Source: Flavobacterium sp. YJ01 (lineage in GTDB: Bacteria; Bacteroidota; Bacteroidia; Flavobacteriales; Flavobacteriaceae). From it: DNA of 64,000 bases. The stretch is taken from contig NZ_CP119757.1 in the NCBI RefSeq assembly GCF_029320955.1, positions 4,526,001-4,590,000 of the forward strand. The letters run 5' to 3'. The translations under genes and the position numbers were made by a program. This document shows positions 41,682-50,575 of the stretch, piece after piece; the first letter of the stretch is position 1, and each line of letters opens with the position of its first letter. Under the pieces are notes generated by a model. The model ran no database searches. It saw only the letters and a program-made list of their open reading frames with translations, and was not told the origin of the DNA.

Positions 41682-42467
41682 ATGAAAACAATAATAAATC
41701 GCATCTTAATTTTAATAATTGTATTGATAAGCTGCAATACTTTTGCACAAAATGAGCACTTTGTACAAAATGGCGTAATCGAATTTGAGAAAAAATCGAA
41801 TATGTATGCTTTGATTACAAAAAAAATAAAAGGAGAAACTGATAGTTATTATCAAGCTGCTTTTGAAAGTTATAAAAAAAACAATCCGCAATTTAAAACT
41901 ACAAAAAGCATTCTCAGTTTTTCAAAAAACAAGAGTTTATACAAATGGGAAGAAACCAATCAATCGGCAAATAACAACGCTTGGATTGCAGATGATGCAA
42001 TGGCTAATTTAAAAAATGTTATCGCCACAGATCTTGATACGCAAACCAGTATTACACAAAAAAATGTTTACGATGATTTATACTTAGTTAAAGATAGCTT
42101 ACGCAAAATTGACTGGAAAATTACGGATGAAACCAGAGAAATTGCGGGCTATGAATGTCGCAGAGCAAATGCCATAATTATTGATTCTGTTTATGTTGTT
42201 GCTTATTATACCATTCAAATTCCATTTTCAGGAGGTCCAGAATCTTTTACAGGCTTACCCGGAACAATTTTAGGCTTGGCTATGCCGCATGAAAATATGA
42301 CATGGTTTGCCACAAAAGTTACTGAGATTCCGGTTTCTGACAAAGATTTAGCTCCACCAATTAAAGGCAAACCGACAGACAATAAAGGACTAAACAAAAT
42401 ACTTTTGGATGCTTTGAAAGACTGGGGAAAATGGGCAAGAAAAACATTGCAAGCTTACTCTTTATAG
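41682..42467 (+). CDS. GLPGLI family secreted protein
   Basis: 261 residues with signal peptide (MKTIINRILILIIVLISCNTFAQ). The family motif is visible as GLPGTILGLAMPHENMTWFATKV at about residues 190-212, plus GYECRRANAIIID (paired Cys-Arg) and YYTIQIPFSGGPE. It follows the barrel gene by 4 nt, the usual arrangement in Flavobacteriia. Function unknown; probably a periplasmic partner of the barrel. Confidence 0.87.
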   Translation: MKTIINRILILIIVLISCNTFAQNEHFVQNGVIEFEKKSNMYALITKKIKGETDSYYQAAFESYKKNNPQFKTTKSILSFSKNKSLYKWEETNQSANNNAWIADDAMANLKNVIATDLDTQTSITQKNVYDDLYLVKDSLRKIDWKITDETREIAGYECRRANAIIIDSVYVVAYYTIQIPFSGGPESFTGLPGTILGLAMPHENMTWFATKVTEIPVSDKDLAPPIKGKPTDNKGLNKILLDALKDWGKWARKTLQAYSL

Positions 42468-42564
42468 CTAGCTACTAAAACTATGTATAGTCATTAGAAA
42501 TGAAAATTAGCCTAAATAAAAGTTTTTGTATTGACCGATAGTGAACTCTAAATTTGGAAGTATT

Positions 42565-43296
42565 ATGAAATTTAAACTTTTTTTTGCTATTGCAACTTTA
42601 TGGACAGCAGGTTGCTTCGGACAGGAGGTTTCTTCAAACAAAGTATTTAAAGAAATAGCTTTGGTGAACGGGATCGAATTTACAAACCCGAAATACAATC
42701 AGCCAAAATTCAGTTGTGGCTTTCTTGTAAAATATAATAATGAAACATTTTCTGTTACAGCAAAACATATACTTAAGATTATTAAGCCCGAGGGAATGAC
42801 AACTCTGTCGTTGGAAAACTATATTAAAAATTGGATATTATACCCTTTAAACAATAAGTCCGAAATTGTAATTTGTGATAAATTATTAAATGAAGACAAG
42901 TCTGAGAAATTGGAAGCCAAGTCCACTTATGACAATGACTGGCTGGTATTTTCCATAAAAGAAAACTCTACCAATATTATACCTTTAGAAATAAGAAAGA
43001 CTCCTTTAGTTCAGGGAGAAAAATTATATGTTGTAGGCTGGACCAGAACGATGGAAAATGGACCGCAAAGGGTATATGAATTTGAATATTACAAAACAAT
43101 TTCAAATCGAATTTTATTAAAAGATATTCTTGTGCCTGAGAAATTCGGAGGACTTAGTGGAGCTCCATTAGTAGATGAAAACGGTTTACTTGTCGGGATT
43201 GTCTCAAATGGGACAGTTGATCCAGATTCAAATAAGAAGTTTTTCTCGCCATGTTCGGTAACGAATTTATTAACTTTTATTCAGAATATAAAGTAA
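42565..43296 (+). CDS. secreted trypsin-like serine protease
   Basis: 243 residues from the ATG giving MKFKLFFAIATLWTAGCFGQ, a signal peptide, possibly lipidated at its Cys; a GTG 24 nt upstream is less likely. Catalytic triad candidates: His in VTAKHILK, Asp in YDNDWLVFS, Ser in FGGLSGAPLVDENGLLVGIVSNG. Overall like S1/Do-type proteases without a PDZ domain. Stands alone between the GLPGLI gene and a convergent transporter. Substrate unknown. Confidence 0.75.
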   Translation: MKFKLFFAIATLWTAGCFGQEVSSNKVFKEIALVNGIEFTNPKYNQPKFSCGFLVKYNNETFSVTAKHILKIIKPEGMTTLSLENYIKNWILYPLNNKSEIVICDKLLNEDKSEKLEAKSTYDNDWLVFSIKENSTNIIPLEIRKTPLVQGEKLYVVGWTRTMENGPQRVYEFEYYKTISNRILLKDILVPEKFGGLSGAPLVDENGLLVGIVSNGTVDPDSNKKFFSPCSVTNLLTFIQNIK

Positions 43297-43319
43297 GATA
43301 AATAATAAGTCTGTCATGT

Positions 43320-43367
43320 AAAAGCGGTTGGAGGTATTTATTTAATTTTCAAATCGCTTTCTTTTTT
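43320..43367 (+). terminator. probable terminator after the protease gene
   Basis: AAAGCGGTTG pairs with CAAATCGCTTT (one bulge) across a 20-nt loop, followed by CTTTTTT. The stop of the convergent MFS gene lies at its end. Confidence 0.5.
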
Positions 43368-44640
43368 AGATTGAATTTGTAGCCTCATTCTCATCAGTCA
43401 TATCTATTGTTTTTGGATGTAGGCTCACCAGCTGTAAAACGATTGCAGTAATAACAACAAATAACAGCAGTACAAAAACGTGTCTCATGCCTCCATTATC
43501 TGCGGCTTTTCCTAAAAACTCTGTGATAACAGCTCCGGCAGAAATACCTGCAAAATTCATAATTCCATATCCTGTAGCTCTGTAGCGGGGAGCAACAAAC
43601 TGGCAGAGAATAGGCATGTTGTTGGTGTCGTATATTCCAAATCCAAGTCCAAAAAGGACCGCGCCAAAAACAATAGCGGCTATGTCACAGCAATAGCCAA
43701 ATAAAAACAACGCCGGAATGGTAAGAAACAATCCGATAGCGCTGGTGTAAATTCTTCCTTTAAGATGTTTCATCACCCATCTGTCTGAAATTGCGCCTCC
43801 AATTAAAACGCCAAAAAAGGAAGACATCGAAATGGTTACCGTTGCAATTGGTCCTGCCATAGACATGTCTAAATGTAAAGTTTCAGTAAATAAAGTGGGT
43901 AACCAGTTTTTGGCCGCCCAACCCGGTAAACTTGGTGCAGAGAAATAAAAAAGCAAAACCCAAAAGGAGATATTACCGAACAATATTCCCAATCCTTTGA
44001 ACATTTGTTTGAATTCATTGCGGACAGATGACTTTTTTGTGGGATCTAAGAAATAAGTTTTCTTTTCTTGTATAAAAAATATAAGTATTAAACTGTAAAG
44101 TACACCAAATAAACCTACGGAGTGAAAGCTGAAATGCCAGGAAAAATACTTAGAAATAGTGGCTCCAAAACCGCCGAGTGCCTGTCCTAAATAAATTCCG
44201 GTGGTATGAATTGCAATTGCAAAAGAGCGTGTTTTTTCCTGATGGTAATCTGCAATTAAGGATAAGGCAGCAGGAATATAAAAGGCTTCGCTAAAACCCA
44301 TAATGCCACGCAGAACATAAATCTGATTGAAAGTTGTGGCATAACCCATCGCCATAGTCACCCCAGACCAGATAAAAAGACTGCCTATGATGATTCTTTT
44401 TCGGTTAAATCTATCTGCTATAATTCCAGAAACAGGGCTCATCAGCGCATAAATCCAAAGGAAAACAGCCATCAAAAGGCCGAAATTTTCAGCTTTAGCC
44501 AATTCAGGAATGTCATCCATCATTGCTGATTTCATAGTAGAAAGCATTTGTCGGTCTAAATAATTCAATAAAGCAACAAACCATAGCAGGCCAACAACAA
44601 TCCATGGATAGGATTTTCTTTCATTCAATTTTGCAATCAT
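43366..44640 (-). CDS. MFS transporter
   Basis: 424 residues, 12 hydrophobic segments. Major facilitator signatures: LNYLDRQMLSTM in helix 1, GIIADRFNRKR between helices 2 and 3, and GGAISDRW in the second half. Resembles the anion:cation symporter (hexuronate/glucarate) branch through YPWIVVGLLWFVALLNYLDR-like opening. Substrate unclear; no sugar-acid catabolic genes are nearby. Confidence 0.87.
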   Translation of the reverse strand: MIAKLNERKSYPWIVVGLLWFVALLNYLDRQMLSTMKSAMMDDIPELAKAENFGLLMAVFLWIYALMSPVSGIIADRFNRKRIIIGSLFIWSGVTMAMGYATTFNQIYVLRGIMGFSEAFYIPAALSLIADYHQEKTRSFAIAIHTTGIYLGQALGGFGATISKYFSWHFSFHSVGLFGVLYSLILIFFIQEKKTYFLDPTKKSSVRNEFKQMFKGLGILFGNISFWVLLFYFSAPSLPGWAAKNWLPTLFTETLHLDMSMAGPIATVTISMSSFFGVLIGGAISDRWVMKHLKGRIYTSAIGLFLTIPALFLFGYCCDIAAIVFGAVLFGLGFGIYDTNNMPILCQFVAPRYRATGYGIMNFAGISAGAVITEFLGKAADNGGMRHVFVLLLFVVITAIVLQLVSLHPKTIDMTDENEATNSI

Positions 44641-44765
44641 TCTCTTTTTTCAAAATAAAGGCCGAATATACGAATTCAGACGCAACATAAAAGAATTGTT
44701 TTTTCTATGTTATTTCTTTGCTTACATAAAGAGCCACGGTTGTGCCGTAAATCAAAAAATCTTAA

Positions 44766-44807
44766 TTAAAAAAACAATAAAGGCCATCTAAAATTTAGAC
44801 AGCCTTT
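44766..44807 (-). terminator. terminator of the M16 / peptide-utilisation operon
   Basis: Minus strand stem AAAGGCTGTCTAA / TTAGATGGCCTTT (two mismatches), then ATTGTTTTTTT; 80 nt after the M16 stop. Confidence 0.7.
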
Positions 44808-44888
44808 AAAAACTAATTAAAATAAAAAATAAAAAAATCGATAAGAATATTATAAACCGGAATCTGGAAATTGGTTTATAAGAGATTC

Positions 44889-47684
44889 TTATTTTGCTTT
44901 CATTAGCACTTGTACACTGTTAGATTTTTTTAAAGCATTTACGGTAAATTCTTTTAAATCTTTTGCTGTAATTGTACTTAATGTATTTTTAAGAAGTTCA
45001 ATGTCAAGAGGAGTTTCGTCGTTGCGAACGTAAGAAGTTAGCGCACTTAGCCAGTAACTATTTTCTTTTAACTGCTCCTGATTATTCTTAATTATAGATT
45101 GTTTAATGTCTTCTAGCATATTTGCAGGAATGTTTTCTGTTTGCACTCTTGCCAATTCTGCGTGTACAATTTTCACCAAGGCATCTGCTTTGTCAGGATT
45201 ACAATCAAAATTGATTTCTAAAGAAAATAATGGAGTAGGAGATTGCGATAAATTGGCTCCAACCTGAACACCATAACTGCCGCCTTCTTCTTCACGAATT
45301 GTTTCCAAATAACGTTTCGTAAGCCATTCAGAAACCATATAACTCAGAATTTTATTCTTTTTAGAATACACAACATCTTTGTTTTCTAAATGAAGATAAA
45401 CCGTTGTTTTTGGCGTATCCATTGTTCTAAAGATCGTTTTCTCAGTTTTTCCGTCTTTCATATAAATTTTATGATCGACGTATTTTTCTGTTTTTGAAGT
45501 TGAAGGAAGATTTCCTAAATAGGTATTAATTAAAGCAATATCTTTTTCAGAAATGCTTCCGACGAATAAAAAGGTAAAATCTCCTGCATTAGAAAAACGT
45601 TCTGAGTAGAATTTCTTCGCTTTATTCAAATCAAAAGCATTGATGAAATCCTGATTCAATGCCCAATTTCGTTTGCTGTAATTGGTGTTTAAAACCGAAA
45701 TCGTATCGTTTAAAGCTTTTTCATTGCTGTTGTGAGCATTATTTAGTTTGTTTTGATATTGCTCTTTTATTTTATCAAAAGTAGTCGAATCAAATCTCGG
45801 ATGCTGGAAATATAAATAAGTCAGCTGCAGTAAAGTTGTTAAAGATTCTTTGTTGCTGCTTCCGTTAAAACCTTCATATAAACCTCCAATATACGGACTA
45901 ACACTTGCTGTTTTTCCAGTTAGTTTCTTTTTTAAATCGGTAAATTTATAATCCCCCAAACCAGAATAAGACGCCACAGCCGTTGCAATTTGTGCCGACG
46001 GAAGTTCTTGCCAATCTACAAGTGAATTTCCTCCAGCGCTGTAAGCTGAGAACAGAATTTGGTCTTTGCTCAATGTCGTTGGATAAATAACCACTTTTGC
46101 GCCGTTTGCAAGCGTATATTCTTTCGCATTCGCGAATGCTTTAATGTCACTTGTTTTTACAATTGCTTTTTCTGTCAATTGTTCTTTTACTAGTGAAGCT
46201 GTTAATTCTTCTTCTTTATAAGGTTCCAATTTGCTGTTGGAAATGCTTTTCATCGCATTCCAATAATCATTTGCTTCAGGGAATTTTGTTGCTGCATCTT
46301 CTGGAGCAGAAACCGATAAGATTAAATTTTGTTTAGGTTCTAAAGCTCTGAAAACAGTATTAATCTGTTCTAAAGTAACTTTATCCAGAAAGTTATTCAT
46401 CCATTTGTATTCTTCGTCCATCGTCATTACAGGATTGGCTTCTAAGAAATACATTTGCAATTGTTCTGCCCAAGATCCGTTGCTGATTTTGTCTTTATTT
46501 GCCAGACGATTGTCATAACTGCTTCGCATTTTGGTTTTTAAACGATCTAATTCCTGTTGCGTAAATCCGTTTTGAATCGCTCTTTCATATTCTCTGTAAG
46601 CTTCTGAAAATGCTTCTAAAAACTTTCCTTTTTTTGGTGTAATGTTTAGCGAAAATTTACTTGCTAACCTAGAAAGGTTATTGTTAGAAACTCCAAAAGA
46701 TAAACCTGCTGTTTCATTGTTAATGATATATTCTCCAAAACGAATATTCATCAATTGCATTGCCAAGCTTTCTTGCATGCTTTTTGTCATTTCGGCTTCA
46801 TCTTGAACCAAAGGTTTTGACTGAGTGTGCGAAAGTGAAATTCCCGAACGCTGTAATTCTTTGTCTGTTGCCAAAACATAACGGTTTTCTTTCTGCACCG
46901 GAATTTTTTCGTATTCTCTTTTGTTGATTTTCTTTGGGGTTGGTATCGAACCGAAAATCTCCTTAACCCTTTTTTCGATTAAAGCCGTGTCGATGTCCCC
47001 TACGATCACGACCGCCTGATTTTGCGGTTGATACCATTTTTTATAATAATCTCTTAATACTTGATATTTGAAATTATTGATGACATTCAAATCTCCGATT
47101 ACATTTCGTTTTGCATATTTTGAACCTTGAAAAACCACTTTATCAATTTTTTCTCCCGCTCTGTAATCTGCGTTTCTTCTCGTGCGCCATTCTTCACGAA
47201 TTACACCTCTTTCCGCATCAATTTCGTTATTTGCCAAAAGCAAAGAACCAGACCAATCGTGCAACACATACATGCAAGAATCCAATAAAGTTTTATTGTC
47301 CGCTGGAACATTACTGATATTATAAACCGTTTCGTCATAAGCCGTATAAGCATTAATGTCTTTTCCAAAAGAAACACCTTGTTTTTCGAGCATGTTGATG
47401 ATTCCTTTTCCTTTAAAATGTTCTGTTCCGTTAAAAGCCATATGTTCTAGGAAATGCGCTAATCCGTCTTGATCGTCGTTTTCTAGAATTGCTCCAACAT
47501 TTTGCACGAAGTAAAAATCGGCTCTGTCTTTTGGCCATTCGTTATGCATGATGAAATATTGCATTCCGTTTGGAAGTGTTCCGTGCTTAATTTCTTTAGG
47601 CAGTGGAAAAGTGGTTTTAAATTGCGCTGAAACTTGAGTTAGACACAAGAAAAGTAAATGCGCTACAATTAATTTTGCTTTCAT
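44889..47684 (-). CDS. M16 family zinc metallopeptidase
   Basis: 931 residues with signal peptide (MKAKLIVAHLLFLCLTQVSAQ). Zinc motif HFLEHMAFNGTEHF (His-x2-Glu-His) near residue 80 with the distal Glu in AERGVIREEWRTRR. Two M16 halves are present; the C half (about 500-931) lacks the motif and is the inactive partner. Periplasmic insulinase-like enzymes degrade peptides. Downstream end of the SusC/SusD locus, after the S9 peptidase and a repeat gap, so it likely trims peptides brought in by that receptor. Confidence 0.9.
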   Translation of the reverse strand: MKAKLIVAHLLFLCLTQVSAQFKTTFPLPKEIKHGTLPNGMQYFIMHNEWPKDRADFYFVQNVGAILENDDQDGLAHFLEHMAFNGTEHFKGKGIINMLEKQGVSFGKDINAYTAYDETVYNISNVPADNKTLLDSCMYVLHDWSGSLLLANNEIDAERGVIREEWRTRRNADYRAGEKIDKVVFQGSKYAKRNVIGDLNVINNFKYQVLRDYYKKWYQPQNQAVVIVGDIDTALIEKRVKEIFGSIPTPKKINKREYEKIPVQKENRYVLATDKELQRSGISLSHTQSKPLVQDEAEMTKSMQESLAMQLMNIRFGEYIINNETAGLSFGVSNNNLSRLASKFSLNITPKKGKFLEAFSEAYREYERAIQNGFTQQELDRLKTKMRSSYDNRLANKDKISNGSWAEQLQMYFLEANPVMTMDEEYKWMNNFLDKVTLEQINTVFRALEPKQNLILSVSAPEDAATKFPEANDYWNAMKSISNSKLEPYKEEELTASLVKEQLTEKAIVKTSDIKAFANAKEYTLANGAKVVIYPTTLSKDQILFSAYSAGGNSLVDWQELPSAQIATAVASYSGLGDYKFTDLKKKLTGKTASVSPYIGGLYEGFNGSSNKESLTTLLQLTYLYFQHPRFDSTTFDKIKEQYQNKLNNAHNSNEKALNDTISVLNTNYSKRNWALNQDFINAFDLNKAKKFYSERFSNAGDFTFLFVGSISEKDIALINTYLGNLPSTSKTEKYVDHKIYMKDGKTEKTIFRTMDTPKTTVYLHLENKDVVYSKKNKILSYMVSEWLTKRYLETIREEEGGSYGVQVGANLSQSPTPLFSLEINFDCNPDKADALVKIVHAELARVQTENIPANMLEDIKQSIIKNNQEQLKENSYWLSALTSYVRNDETPLDIELLKNTLSTITAKDLKEFTVNALKKSNSVQVLMKAK

Positions 47685-47756
47685 TGTTGATCGTTATTGT
47701 TCTTTTTTTTGATTGAATTTTAGTTTGAAAAGGGTATAAGAAGTCCTTGCTGTTTA

Positions 47757-47784
47757 TTTGAAGGTTTCGTGAGAAACCTTCAAA
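47757..47784. repeat. perfect 12-bp hairpin between S9 and M16 genes
   Basis: TTTGAAGGTTTC (47757-47768), loop GTGA, GAAACCTTCAAA (47773-47784). It has no T-run on the minus strand, so it is more likely an mRNA-stability or processing structure than a terminator. Confidence 0.7.
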
Positions 47785-47798
47785 CAACAGTTTTTTTT

Positions 47799-47938
47799 AA
47801 CACATAGAAACATAGTTGACAGACTTATAAAAAGGCGTTTCACTTGCGTTAATTCACATAGTATTCTATGTGTGGAAGCTAGCTTCTTCTTTGCCCTCAA
47901 AAGAAAAAGATGAAAAATCTATGTTTCTATGTGTTTAA
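47799..47938. repeat. AACACATAGAAACATAG inverted repeat
   Basis: Ends AACACATAGAAACATAG (47799-47815) and CTATGTTTCTATGTGTTTAA (47919-47938), with GGCGTTTCACTTGCGTTAATTC inside, the same internal words as at 23561 and 33305. No reading frame inside. Confidence 0.88.
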
Positions 47939-47953
47939 TAATTTTAAATTAAA

Positions 47954-50551
47954 TTACATCCAGTCTGGTTTTGCTGAACCTTTTAAGTAGTAATCAAAAT
48001 ATTGCTGCATTTTGAGCGTCCAGTCTTTTCTGTTGGCAGCGTCGTCTAAAGTATGTCCTTCTTTTTTGTAATTCACCAATAAAGCAGATTTTCCTAAACG
48101 ACGAAGCGCGAAGAATAAAGATTGTCCTTCCTGATAAGGAACTGCACGGTCGTTATCATTATGGAAAATCAAAATTGGTGTTTTAATGTTTTTAGCAGAA
48201 AATAAAGGCGAGTTTTTAATGTATCCGTCAAGGTTATCGTGCATCGAACTTCCCATACGATATTGATCGGCTTCGTATTTAAACATAGTCGAAATACCGT
48301 TTGATCGCATTACAGGATAATTGGCAGTAAAATTACTTACTCCAGAACCTACAATAGCACAAGTAAAAAGATCAGTTTTAGTTGTTAAGAAAGAAGTTTC
48401 GTAACCTCCAAAACTGTGTCCTTGAATTCCGATTTTACCTTTTTCAGTAATGCCGTTTGCAATTAAATATTCAACTCCGCTCATTACATCATTGTAAACG
48501 CTGTTTCCAACATCGCCGTAAATATAATGTACGTCTGGCTGAAAAACGATATAACCTTGACTAAGATAACTTGGAATATTAATATTAGAAGAACTCACTT
48601 CTGGCAATTGATACGTATTAAAATCGGTTGTATGTTTTTCGTAGAAATGAACAATTACAGGATATGTTTTTTTACTATCGTAATTGTCTGGAAGATATAG
48701 ATTTCCTTGATTTTCTTTTCCGTTAAAGCTTTTCCAAGTCAATACCTTTGCAGTTCCCCAAGCATATTCTTTTTGTTGCGGATTGATATCTGTCATTCTA
48801 GACTGTGATCCAAAACTAGAAGTTCCCCACCACAAATCAGGAAAAATAGTATAGCTTGATTTTGAAAATAAAACACTCGAATTATCTCCAGAAACGGCTT
48901 CAACGCGAACATTGTAATCTGGATTGGCAAATATTTTTGTTACCGAATTATTGTTGATTAATCTGTAAACGCCATTGGATTTATGATCGAAATCAAAACC
49001 AACTAAAGTAACTGTTTTCTTTTGATCTAAATTACCAATAAAACCTTCTTCACCATAGCGAAGTTCAACTTTGTTTTTTCTTCCGTAACCTTGACTCAGA
49101 GAATAAGCCTTTTTTTGATTCGTAAGATCGATTGCCCACAAATCAAACTGATCGTATAAAACTACCGTATTTCCGTTATTTAACCAGCCTGCAATTCCGT
49201 AAGCAGTATTAGCAGATTTCATGTCTACGTTTTCGTCTGAAACCGGAAAAGGAATTTGCGAACTAATGTTTTTAAACTGCATTGAATCTGAATCAAATAC
49301 AGTCCAAACTTTTTGCTTTTCATCATACATAACCGCAAAACTTCCTTGTGGATTCCATGAAATACCTCCAAAAACACCTGTAAGCACTTTGGTTGATTTT
49401 CCTGTTTCTGCATCTATCCAATAAATATCGCTTCTTTCGTTAAAAGTCCAATCTACTTCAACTGTATAAGGTTTTTTATCAATAGCAAAAACTCCTTTGA
49501 AATTGCCAGATTCTGGAATTAAAACCTGATCAAATTCGCCAGTTGAAGCTACTTTTATAACTTTTTTATTTTGAATGTCATAAATGAATTTTTGTTCACT
49601 TGGAAGCGTTTTAGAACTTCTCAACAATTCCTGTCTACGTTCCATAGTTCCTTGATTCGATTTCCATATTTCAACATTTGATTTTGCAATCTGAGTATTT
49701 TCAGGACGTTTGTTCGAATTTACCAATAAAGAAATAAATTGAGCATTTTCGTTTAAACCATAAGCGGTTTTTGAAATCGAAAAATTAGGATCGTTTAAAG
49801 CAATTTCATCATAATTGAATAAAGCTTTCGTCGAATTCGTATTCAAATTGAAATAATAAACCATATTGAAGTCAGAACTGTTGCTTCCTTTTAAAGTAAA
49901 AGTTCCTCCGTTTTCTTTATCATTTAATTGAAAATCTCCAAAATCAGAAGCTTTTCCGCTGTAAACTGTTTCTTGTTTTCCACCGATTGTTCCGTGCTTT
50001 AGAAATATTTGATCTTTTTCAACTTGTAAATACACAATCGACTTGTTCTTTAAAAAACGAGACGATTTAATATTGTTTACAAAAATACTGTCGTTGCTTT
50101 CTAAGTTATAACAAACCAAACGTTGTAAAAAGATTTGGCCTTTTGGCGTTTCTGGACGCGTGTAATATAGAAAATCAGTTCCTTCAAGCGGATTCGTGTA
50201 ATGCTTGCTTTTCCAAAGTTTTTTTGCTCCTGTTTTTAAATTTTGCAAAAGTGTACTGTCGTTTTTGCTGTACTGAATCCAGTCTTTTTTCCCGATGAAT
50301 TTTAAATCGCTAATATTCTCCAAAACCAAACGTTTTCCTTTTGGAGCTTCCTGAATAATAATCTGTTTATTGTTTTCTTTTTCTTCATCTTGAAAAACGG
50401 TAGTGTAAGACATCCATTTTCCATTGTAAGATAAAGCTTTAGAATTAATTCTTTTCCAAGATTGATAAGCCGATTCGTCTACTGCTTTTTTCTGAGCTGA
50501 TAAACTATGCACACTCAAAGCGAGTGTACATAGTAAAACTATTTTTTTCAT
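47954..50551 (-). CDS. S9 family prolyl-oligopeptidase-like peptidase
   Basis: 865 residues with signal peptide (MKKIVLLCTLALSVHSLSAQ). N-terminal beta-propeller-like region (about 30-600), C-terminal alpha/beta hydrolase with Ser in GIQGHSFGGYETSF, Asp in LIFHNDNDRAVP and His in KKEGHTLDD. Likely periplasmic, releasing short peptides. It begins 24 nt after the TlpA-like gene in the same operon. Confidence 0.9.
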   Translation of the reverse strand: MKKIVLLCTLALSVHSLSAQKKAVDESAYQSWKRINSKALSYNGKWMSYTTVFQDEEKENNKQIIIQEAPKGKRLVLENISDLKFIGKKDWIQYSKNDSTLLQNLKTGAKKLWKSKHYTNPLEGTDFLYYTRPETPKGQIFLQRLVCYNLESNDSIFVNNIKSSRFLKNKSIVYLQVEKDQIFLKHGTIGGKQETVYSGKASDFGDFQLNDKENGGTFTLKGSNSSDFNMVYYFNLNTNSTKALFNYDEIALNDPNFSISKTAYGLNENAQFISLLVNSNKRPENTQIAKSNVEIWKSNQGTMERRQELLRSSKTLPSEQKFIYDIQNKKVIKVASTGEFDQVLIPESGNFKGVFAIDKKPYTVEVDWTFNERSDIYWIDAETGKSTKVLTGVFGGISWNPQGSFAVMYDEKQKVWTVFDSDSMQFKNISSQIPFPVSDENVDMKSANTAYGIAGWLNNGNTVVLYDQFDLWAIDLTNQKKAYSLSQGYGRKNKVELRYGEEGFIGNLDQKKTVTLVGFDFDHKSNGVYRLINNNSVTKIFANPDYNVRVEAVSGDNSSVLFSKSSYTIFPDLWWGTSSFGSQSRMTDINPQQKEYAWGTAKVLTWKSFNGKENQGNLYLPDNYDSKKTYPVIVHFYEKHTTDFNTYQLPEVSSSNINIPSYLSQGYIVFQPDVHYIYGDVGNSVYNDVMSGVEYLIANGITEKGKIGIQGHSFGGYETSFLTTKTDLFTCAIVGSGVSNFTANYPVMRSNGISTMFKYEADQYRMGSSMHDNLDGYIKNSPLFSAKNIKTPILIFHNDNDRAVPYQEGQSLFFALRRLGKSALLVNYKKEGHTLDDAANRKDWTLKMQQYFDYYLKGSAKPDWM

Positions 50552-50575
50552 ATTTTTTTGATTTTCAAAAAGCTA

